From Haplosporangium gracile (Eukaryota > Mortierellomycota > Mortierellomycetes > Mortierellales > Mortierellaceae), in assembly GCA_015499985.1 (NCBI GenBank), contig JAAAUF010000251.1, positions 1 to 45,113 of the forward strand: 45,113 bases of DNA, given 5' to 3'. The position numbers and the translations under genes were made by a program. The notes under the pieces are model-generated. The model was given only the letters and a program-made list of their open reading frames with translations. It was not told the DNA's origin and ran no database searches. Below are positions 36,682 to 45,113 of this stretch, piece after piece (within the stretch, counting starts at the first letter, position 1; each line of letters starts with the position of its first letter).

Positions 36682-39600
36682 TTAAACAACGAACCCGTTA
36701 AGGTTGATATGGGTGCCTTTGAATCTCTTCGGTCCAAGCTTCTCCCCCAAAGCTGTTGCCGTATCGTCTCCAATACCAATGCCGTCACTCACAGCAAAGT
36801 GCGTCAACCCTGAGCTGTCTATCGAACAAAACCGGCAATGTGTAGCAGTAACGCCTTTGACAACGCGTTCGTTTGCCGAACCTCAAAGCCGACCACTTGC
36901 GAGAAATCCATGTACCGAAGCAAAGGGTTCCAGTCCTTGGGGTCCATCGCGACTTCCTGAAGGCTAATATCCGTGATCGCCCGCACGTTCGTCATTTGGC
37001 TCCTCAGCGCAAATATTCCCTTTATGCGTGCTTCAAGCGGATCCTCGTCAGGAACATCGATATCACGCGGCACCAGATCCTTGAATTCCAGCAACACCTC
37101 TAACCAATACCTGTCGAAAAGACTCGAACCAGTCGGAGCCGCGCTTGTGAGGTGGAATGTTCTCAATCCCGTCATCTCTGGCAACATGACTGGCTGCTAC
37201 TCCATCGCTTCAAGGAATCGTTTCTGGGGGTCGTCTTGCACATACAGCTCTGTCACCTTGTGACGGATGGCAACAATAAACTCGCCCCAGATCTTGACAT
37301 TCGCCTCCAGCTTGGCCGCCTGGATCGAAGTCTCCTTCTTTGCTGTAAGCCTTAGTTGAACCGCCTTAGCCGGATTAGCCGTTAGATCCGCCAGAGTCGC
37401 TTGAGGGATGACGGATTCACGGATGACTACATCCTCCAGGGCTCCCTTGACAATGATCTCCTGAAGGATCACACGGACGACAGGTTTCATCAGATGGATA
37501 TCCTTGACGGAGAGGTGCTTGAGAGCCAGTGGCTTCTTCTTGCGTCGCACCGACTTCAAAACAGTGGCATCCTTCGGGCTGAGCTCATCGACCTCGAGCC
37601 GCTCAATCAAAGGCGCATACCGTTGAAATATCGTCTCAACGCTATCACCTAGACCACAGCTCACACCCACTCGTGTTTTGGCTGCATCATTCAAGAGCCT
37701 TCATCCAAACAATGAGGAAAACCCCTTGACACGCTGAAATTGGATCTCGAATGTCTCGATGGTGGGATGGTCGGAGATGAGATCCTTGTAAGTCTCGTAG
37801 AATCGGCTGGGCTCGTACTCGAGCGTGAAGAGGTTCACAGTGAGGGATCTGAGATGCCTGTTCTGAGTGATTACAATCCGCAACTCTGACCTACCCACGA
37901 GAGCAAAAACTTTATCTTTGCCTTGGTAATGTATCCCAGGTACATATACCTGGAGCCGTAGGGTATGTCTGAGGAGTAATCGATCTCATCGCACCATTGC
38001 CGTCTGTCGAAAAACATCATCATCCTTCTCGAGAGAGGCCTGTATCCTCGACATCGCATCCCGCATTTCCTGCTGTGTCGTCTGCGAGCTTGATTGAAAA
38101 ACGATGACGGGTGGATCCGAAGCGCAGCTCTGAAAAGTGGTGCATTCCTTCAACAACGCGACGCATCTCGGTAATCGCTCGTACGACAGGTGAACATTCA
38201 ACATATTAGGCAACTGGTGATAGACGTACTCCCTGCCCCGCTCGGCCTCTGATATAGTGAGCAGCTCGATATTTGGATTCCGCAACGTTGCCGCTGTAAT
38301 CGCCTACTGCCCCTACTTCATTCCTGTCTCGACTTCTTGCTAATTCCCTTTCCTATCTCACATGATGATATGAACGACTGCCGCCGAGAGTCAACCGATC
38401 ATCTGTGCAAGCTCCGCTTCACCGTCCAATGTCAGAGCGCAATCCAGCCAAACTGTAAACATGGGATTCTGTGCCATGTGCTGTATCATGTCGAAAAATT
38501 CGCGCGCTCTCTGCATACTCTTGACGCGCGAACTCATGGTAGTAGATGGGATCGTAGCGGCTCTCGGACGACATAGGATTGTCTTTGAAGGTGAGTGCCC
38601 TCGACTAATACCCCATGCACGTCCATACGTTCATCTAATGAAACCCACAGTCACCGTATGTCACCTTCTGAAGTCCTGTACGGAAACAACTCACCGTATC
38701 GTTCGTAGGGTGATCAAACAATCCCGCTCTTGAGTGCCTCCAAATTCTTCACGTCCAGCACTACAATAGTTAGCACCCGGCCCAGCATCATATCCGTCAC
38801 AACGCTCGCGAAATCCAATGCCATCTCGGTCATGAGGCTCTCGCAAGATCGAATACCCTTCGACTCCAGGAACTTGATCGTCAAGTCGACACGCCGGGCT
38901 GCTTCTTGTGGCGCCTTGTCGATGTAGAGGCCGTATTTGAACATCTCCAGAACTCCCATTACGTAGTCACCCGCCAAAGGAAGAAGTACTCTGAACTGTT
39001 GCTGATATAGATACTCGGCCGAAGGAATGCTGATGTCGTCTCTGCCATTTTTGTCGACTCAGTGCGGGGTTATTTTTTCTGTTGTTCCTGAAATCTCATA
39101 ACAGTCGCAGAGATACTAGAGCTGGAACTTGGTGTTTTTGTGAACCCCAGTCGTGACGACTGCTGTGGTTGCTGCTGGCGTCGATGTTGTGGCTATTGTC
39201 GATGTTATTCCTGATGATGTTGTTGCGCCTTCCAAGGTAGGTAGTAAGCAAAAGAATCTCGAGTGGCCGCACTGTTGAGCCCACGAATACTGGCTCTTGA
39301 GGATGCCTTTGACGCGATGCTTGACCACGTCCTCGATTGTGAGCGGTAATTCCCGATGAGTGTGAACGATGCGTGACTCTTGCGCGAATGGCAACCCTTC
39401 CTCCACCATCACTCTCTTCACTTCCTCCTCCTCTTCCGCCTCGTCTTCCTCGTTTTCTCTTTCTTCCACTTCCTCCTCCACCATTTTCTCTTCCTGTGCC
39501 TGTTTCTGATCCACGTCCTATTCCTCTTTCTTTTCTTCCTCCTCCATCTCCCCTTCAGCTTCAGCTTCAGTCTTTTCCTTTTCTACCTTCTCTTCCTCTT

Positions 39601-40453
39601 CCTCTTCCTCTTCCTTTTCCTCTTCATCTCACCCTGCTTAGTCTCCACCTCCTTGCCCCTGACTGGTGATAAATCGGACACGGATACGGGAACCGTCAAT
39701 TGAGTTGGCTGCTCAGTTCCCTGTTTGGTGCTCATATCTGATATGTTATCCAGTCCTAGTGCGTCGTCCTCCGTTTCCTCGACCACTGACTCACGCTCTC
39801 TTACCGCAACATTGACATCGTTGTTATCGCCCTCATCGTTCTCGCCATTGCTACCGACCTTCCCGTCACCGTCATCGCCCTCATCGTTCTCTCTAACACT
39901 GTCGAATTTTTTGTTACCATCATCAATTTTCTCGTCTTGAGCCTTGACGTCCTTATTCATGTCCTGTACAGAGCCTACAAGCGCATGGCGTTCATCCTTG
40001 GCGCCGACATTCTGGTTGCCCCTGCTGTTGTTCACGAATGACGCCCTTTTCCCGTAAACGACATCCAACACACTCCCAGCATGATATCTGACCCCCCAAG
40101 GCTTGACCCTAAAAAATAAAACAACAATCAAGATTGTTAGACTAAATTTTTTTTATCAATACCTTCCTACCACGGCGTTTAGACAGACAGATAAGAGGGT
40201 AGTACAATGCAAGACCATTTCTCCTACCTGTAGTGTCGAGTATGTCCCTCAACTTGGGAACATACACGTTCGCATACTGGATCCTCGTTACCCCTGGGAA
40301 ACAGTCGGCGATGTCGGACCAAATTACATAGAGGTCCTTCGTAATCATATGTTGGACAGCAGAAGTAGGGATGTGTTCCTTTTCGCCTGGAGCGCGAAAT
40401 GCCTGGAAGTAAGTTTCAGAGGAAGAAGGAGTTTTGAACTCTGTGGGTGTCAT
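36682..40453 (-). pseudogene. Tandem-family pseudogene C2, full length but multiply broken
   Basis: The whole copy can be followed from the header (MTPTEFKTPSSSETYFQAFR at 40453) to the end NLNGFVV with stop at 36682-36684, matching copy D's SLNGFVV. The header exon has a frame error before its donor (KLRDILDTTG in place of a DDLYR-type end). Exon 2 opens VKPWGVRYHAGSVLDVVY, and the linker is a large Glu/Lys repeat with a frame change near 39583. TAG at 39116-39118 interrupts just before YLCDC; TGA at 39059-39061 replaces the Trp of the PHW motif; TAG at 37197-37199 replaces a Leu in the AMELQPV region; frame breaks occur near 38700, 38330, 37900, 37700 and 36820. Segments such as KKKPLALKHLSVKDIHLM align closely to copy D, so C2 is a dead sister of D. 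Confidence 0.9.
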
Positions 40454-40778
40454 TAGGTAGTTTGGGGGACCTGGAGAGTGTGGGGTGGGGGGATGTAAAA
40501 GGAAAAGGGTGAGTGGAAGGATGGGTAAAAAAGGTGGAGTTAAAAAAACTGGTACACGTTAATTTTTCTAACGCGAAGGATTGGTCACGCGTTCGAGGCA
40601 CACCTTGCTTTGTGTCTGCGTCTAGACTTAAAATCAAGTCTGCATTCACGCAAGTAGGGAAGGAACAAACAATCAAGATCACAATATCTACATTTTTTAT
40701 ATCAACCACAACCCATCCCAAATATAAAAAAGAGAAGGGCGAGGTTGTTAAAAAAAAAATAAACAAAAAAAAATGTCG
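40454..40778. other. Intergenic between copy D 3' end and C2
   Basis: A 325-nt AT-rich gap with A9-A10 runs. No gene supported. Confidence 0.45.
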
Positions 40779-43700
40779 TTAGACGACGAAACCGTTCAAG
40801 CTAATAAGTGCGCCGCCTTCGGTATTGACGATCTTGGATCCAAACTTTTCCTCCAGAGCAATAACCGTGTCGTCGTCAACAATGGTACCGTCGCTCACAA
40901 CAAAATGCTTCAACACTGCACTGTCCTTCGGCACCGAATCGGCAATCTCCAGCAGCGTCTCCCTCGACATTGTGTTCGTCTGCCGGACCTCAAACTTGAC
41001 CACCTGCGTAAAGTCCATGTAAAGAAGCAGTCCATCCCAATCCTCTGGGTCCATCGCGACCTCATGTAGACGGAAATCGGTGATCGCCCGCAGGTCCGTC
41101 ATCTGGCTCCTCTTTATGAAGATCTCTTTCGCTTGTACTCTTGATGAATCCTCATCAGGCTGGTCAATATCCTCCGGTGCTGGACCCTTGAATTCGAGCA
41201 ATGTCTCCAACCAAGCTCTGTCGAAAATGCTCGAACCAGCGGGTGTCATGCAAGTGAGGTGGAATGTTCCTAACCGTGGCATCTCTGGTAACAGGACCGG
41301 CTGCAACTCCATCGCCCGGAGAAATCGTCTCTGAGGGTCGTCCTGCACTACCAGCTCAGTCACCTTGGATCGGATGGCAACTAAAAACTCTGCCCAGACC
41401 TTGACATTCGCCTCCAACTTGGCTGGGGTCATCGACGCCTCCTTCTTTCCACCACCTCCAGGCTGCGATGGAGCCGCTTGACGAAGGACTGATCCTTGGA
41501 CGACTACATCTTCGATGGCTCCCTTGACAATGATCTCCCGAAGAATCAGGCGGACGGCAGGTTCCATCAGATGGACATCCTTGACGGAGAGGTACTTGAG
41601 AGCCAGTGGCCTCTTCTTGCGTCGCACCGCTTTGTCCATGGCCGCGGCATCCGCCAAACTAAGTCCCTCTAACTCGAGCCGCTCAATCAAAAATCCATGA
41701 CGCTGGAACATCATGTCAGTATGATCCGCCTTATCACACACAATATCAATGCCCAGCTTGTCCGGATCTTGGAGGCCCCTCCATGTAAAGGTCGACTTCC
41801 TGCCGACGAACAATCCTGGTTGAATCGTGAGGGTCTCAATGCTGGGGTGGTCGGCCAATTCTTCCTTGTAATTTTCGAAGACTTGACTCGGGTCATAATC
41901 TAACTCCTTGGATCCCAAAACAAGGAGCTTGAGCCGCGTGTTGAGCGTGAGTAGATTCCGGATGAAATCCTTATCCCGCTCGAAGGACACCTCGAAACGC
42001 GCCTCGTTCAGGAAACCCGCAAAGAAGTTTCCACGATCGCATTGGCTTCCAGACACAATGCTGAACTCGTCCCGTCCTTGTCGTCTGTGGAATAGCGATT
42101 GCGCGTCGCCACTGAAAAAGTCCATATCCTCCTCGGCACCGCGTTCTTCTCCTATCTCTTTGATGGTCTCTGCAACCTTGATGGTGAGATTGTCTGCAAA
42201 AAGGTATGAGGCGAGTCCGAAACGCAGCTCTAAAAAGTGGTGAAGCCCTGTGGCATGTCGGCGTACAGTTTGAATTGCAGTGTCGACATTAGACGCCATC
42301 AATGTCGCCTTCATCTTCCCGCCTTTCGCTGCACGCTCCACCAACGCAACATAATCTCGGGACAAGGGGCTGTACATTCTGAGCATGGCCGGCGTCTCGG
42401 TGCTCTCAAGGTCATAATCGGCTTTGTCTTCCTGCTTCGTTAGCGTGAATGACTCGATATCCAGTTTCCGTATTGCTGCAGCCGTCAATCGCAGATACCC
42501 GCAGGAAAATCCCGCGTTGGCCTCCTCCTGAGTTCCCTCTCTGGGCCGAACAAGAATATGGACCGCCGCCGCCGAGAGTCGACTGACCGCTTGGGCAAGC
42601 TCCTCCTCATGCTCCAGCGACAAATCCCAATCCAGCCAAACTGTAAACACGGGATTCCAGGTCATCTTCTCCGCCAGCTCAAAGTACCTCCGCGCTCTTT
42701 TCATGCTCTTGATCCGTGAGCTCCAAACTCCAAAGAGGGAATCATACCAACCTTCAGACGACATGGGGTCCTTACGGAATGCGAAGGCGCTCGTATACAT
42801 CTCCTTGTCCGGCCACATGTTGTACCAATGACGCCCGCACATCCACCGAATATCACCCGCCGAGGTCTTGAAGGGGTACAGCGATGCATAATCGTCGTAG
42901 GGCCCTCGAACAAGCACGCTCTTAAGTGTCGCGAAGACCTTTTCTTCCAGTACTGCGATAGGCTCTACTTCATCGAGCATTGCTCTGGTCACAATGGCAC
43001 CAGCGGATTTCGAGTTCATCTCAGCCAGGAGACTCGCGCTCGACCTAAATCCTTTCGACTCGAGGTACTTGATCGCTCGTAAAAGGTGCTCATGTCCGGA
43101 AAGTGGCATCCTGTCGAGGAAGACGCCGTACTTGAGCATCTCGAGGACTCCCATCACGTATTCGCCCACGAAAGGAAGGATTTGTCGCATTTGTTGTTGG
43201 CTAAGATCCTCGGCTGACGGCATGCTGTGTTTCTGTTTACCATTCTTGTCGACCCAATGAGGGCTGGCGCGCTCCTTGGCTCCTGGAATGCCACCACAGT
43301 CGCAGAGGAAATAAAATTCGAACCCGGTATTCTGGAAAATCTCCGTTGCGGTCTTTGTTGTGAGAGGTACTTGCGGTGCCTCGTTTTCTCCTGATGGGAC
43401 ATCTTCCTCCAAGATTGGGAGAAAACAAAACAGCTTTGAGTGACCACGCAGCTCACTCCAGGTATATCGAGCCTTAAAGATGCCCCTGACGCGGTGCCTC
43501 ACCAAGGACTCCACCCTCAGTGGTTTCTCTTGAGGGATATGATCGGCTGGTAACTCTCGGATAGATGATGGCGTCTCCTCCTCCTCTTCTTCCATCTCCC
43601 CCTCCTCAGATTCAAACTCGTCCGAGTACTCTGAAAAGTCGTCTGAATACTCGGTGAAATCAGAATACCCATACCCGTCCTCCGCGTCACTGCTCTCCTG

Positions 43701-44284
43701 CTCCACGTCTCCTATTTGCACTTCTCCTTCATCAGGATCACCTCCATCGCCCTTGCCAGCCTCGTCTAGTGCATCGGTATTCGCTACTACACCCGCTCCC
43801 TGGCTAGGCTTCATATCCGCAACCACATCCTGGCAAGGCTTCGGCCAAGCAGGATGATCTTCAAGCTTTCCGATACTCCTGTTGTCGTTCCTTTTGTTGA
43901 CCGGCAAGAGCTTTTTTTCGTAAATGATATCCAGCACAAGTCCAGAATGGTATCTGATCCCGAAAGGTTTGATCCTAAAATATCACCATTGATCAAATAA
44001 TTTTAAAACTGTTAGACTTGTTCAATGCATTGCAGGAGTTTTCTCGAAGAGTTAAAAAAAATGTACCTGTAGAGATCATCTCCTCGCAGCTTGGGGACAT
44101 ATACATTATGGTACTGAATCCTAATCATCCCCGGGAAACAATCTGTAATGTCGCTCCAGAGGACATAGAGGTCATTGGTAATCGGATGTTGGACGGCAGG
44201 AATGAGGATGTGTTCCTTTTCGCCTGCGGCGCGAAATGCCTGGAAGAAGGTTTGGGAAGAACCTCCGAGGTCAGTGTCGGTCAT
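40779..44284 (-). CDS. Large tandem-family protein, copy D
   Basis: Two exons on the minus strand: 44067-44284 and 40779-43974; 3414 nt, 1137 aa. Header residues 1-73: MTDTDLGGSSQTFFQAFR, HILIPAVQHPITNDLYVLW, DITDCFPGMIRIQYHNVYVP, DDLYR; after the phase-2 intron IKPFGIRYHSGLVLDIIY (74-91). An acidic linker (about 161-210) is rich in Asp, Glu, Ser and Tyr. The core has KLFCFLPIL, FEFYFLCDCGGIPG (C297DC), PHW at 311-313, YVMGVLEMLKYGV and GDIRWMCGRHW (446-456). The C-terminal half shows repeated hydrophobic strands, for example DWDLSLEHEEELAQAVSRLSA, and RRKKRPLALKYLSVKD. No signal peptide or membrane span is evident, so a soluble intracellular protein is likely. It is most similar to pseudogene C2. 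Repeat-like C-terminus and motif set suggest a binding scaffold, but no activity can be assigned. Confidence 0.8.
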
Positions 44285-45061
44285 GGAAAGCTTTCTTTGT
44301 TGATGTCGTTGCAGGTATATGCGTGTCTGTTGAGGCGTGTGTTTGTCTGCGTGTATGTTTTCCTGAAGGGAGAAGGGGAAGGAAGGAAAGACGAAAAAAA
44401 ATTAAAATTTTCATAGATGCTGTTCCAAGCCTCCCGCACTTTTCTTATATGAGATCTCGAAACGCGTTAAGTCACCAATTGATGGCGATAAAGTATACTA
44501 CGGCACGAAACCGAAAACACTATTTCTCGCCAACTGCCTTGGTTATCAGCCAACTTCTCCTCTCTCTTCAACAAAAAATGTTCATTCGGAGCCTTCCCTT
44601 TGCAATATCCTAAAACGAACATCTGGAAATAAAAACCACGTTGAACATTAGGTACATATGCACTCTATACCTCCCAAGCGCCGCCCTTCTTTCTTGCAAT
44701 GGAATGTTGCTTCAATTGGATAAAAATAATAAAGCTCAAATCCGAAACACACACAAAAAAAAAAAAAAGGCTACTAAAGTGGTGGAATCTCTAGCGATAA
44801 CTGCTGATACCTCATTTAAATCCTATCACCAAGGTTTCCAGTTCACTCTGTACAAAAATAACAATTGTGAATGTTTGATACCAGAGGACTTCTAGCTACA
44901 GTGCTGATGCGCTTGCACAAATAAACCACAGGCAAAGAACCTTAGGAAGCCTGACCTCGTTGTTCAAACACCAATGTACATATAAGAACAGGGTTGTCAA
45001 GTAGATTAACCCGCAAAAAAGGAGCCAGGCAGCCATCGTTCACTCAAAAGAAATGAACAAG
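44285..45061. other. Intergenic, 5' flank of copy D up to the tRNA
   Basis: A 777-nt AT-rich region with an A12 run near 44755. An 84-codon open frame at 44641 has no family features. A T-run (TTTCTTTT on the minus strand, near 45044-45053) just after the tRNA end fits a Pol III terminator. Confidence 0.45.
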
Positions 45062-45113
45062 TGTTTGTACTCGGACTTGAACCGAGGACCGTCTGTGTGT
45101 TAGACAGACGTGA
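45062..45113 (-). tRNA. tRNA-Val (anticodon AAC), partial at window edge
   Basis: On the minus strand the sequence folds as the 3' part of a tRNA: anticodon stem TCTGT/ACAGA around loop CTAACAC (anticodon AAC, valine), variable loop CGGTC, T-arm CTCGG-TTCAAGT-CCGAG, and acceptor 3' strand TACAAAC with discriminator A. The internal B box GGTTCAAGTCC is intact. The 5' acceptor strand and most of the D-arm lie beyond the window. No intron is seen in the anticodon loop. Confidence 0.93.

Noticed and set aside
30218..44284. Assigning the tandem family to Crinkler (CRN) effectors
   Set aside because: The modular plan is similar, but I do not see the ubiquitin-like CRN header or the LxLFLAK-type motif; only the analogy is kept.
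26768..44284. Viral or retroelement origin of the large open frames
   Set aside because: No polymerase, integrase, protease or capsid motifs, and the family has a conserved spliceosomal intron.

Overview
This window looks like nuclear DNA of an early-diverging filamentous fungus, most likely Mortierellomycotina (Mortierella/Linnemannia/Podila type). The genes carry many short GT-AG introns, the coding exons favour C or G at third positions, and the introns and intergenic DNA are rich in homopolymers. There are housekeeping genes (CHS7, AIF, SPF45, eIF2B-beta, CAF1, eL28, ubiquitin-L40), F-box/LRR-like genes, and a tandem family of large proteins resembling expanded families I remember from Mortierellaceae. 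The genus-level placement is inference; no rRNA marker is present.

Layout, left half (1-26.2 kb): the 3' part of a chitin-synthase export chaperone (CHS7-type); a mitochondrial AIF-like oxidoreductase; an SPF45-like splicing factor in which an RS-rich segment fills the middle; a bacterial-type cytidylate kinase with a mitochondrial-looking leader; two divergently oriented F-box/LRR-like genes, one broken by a 1-nt frameshift; a 135-bp MITE with perfect 53-bp inverted repeats and an 8-bp target-site duplication; a six-exon gene encoding a secreted kelch ectodomain, a single membrane span and a cytoplasmic protein kinase (a receptor-like kinase); eIF2B-beta; the CAF1/POP2 deadenylase; ribosomal protein eL28; and the ubiquitin-eL40 fusion. 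I rebuilt exon structures by hand. In every complete spliced model the exon lengths sum to whole codons and the joined protein reads through family motifs.

Right half (26.7-44.3 kb): a head-to-tail, all-minus-strand array of five paralogous loci. Three are intact (about 1,184, 1,179 and 1,137 aa) and two are pseudogenes. Each intact copy has the same plan: a roughly 90-residue header split by one phase-2 intron at the same codon, a variable charged linker, a domain with a C-D-C motif followed by His-Trp, a second motif G-D-(V/I)-R-W-(I/M)-C-x-x-H-W, then a long repeat-like C-terminal half. The two dead copies show stops, frameshifts and a truncation. This birth-and-death pattern, with a conserved 5' module and diverging bodies, resembles effector or immune-receptor type families and is the best candidate here for an undescribed system. 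A partial tRNA-Val(AAC) sits at the right edge.

The left-half genes are ordinary, unlinked eukaryotic neighbours rather than an operon. The only evident functional or evolutionary cluster is the right-hand array. I saw no CRISPR array, rRNA or prokaryotic signal.
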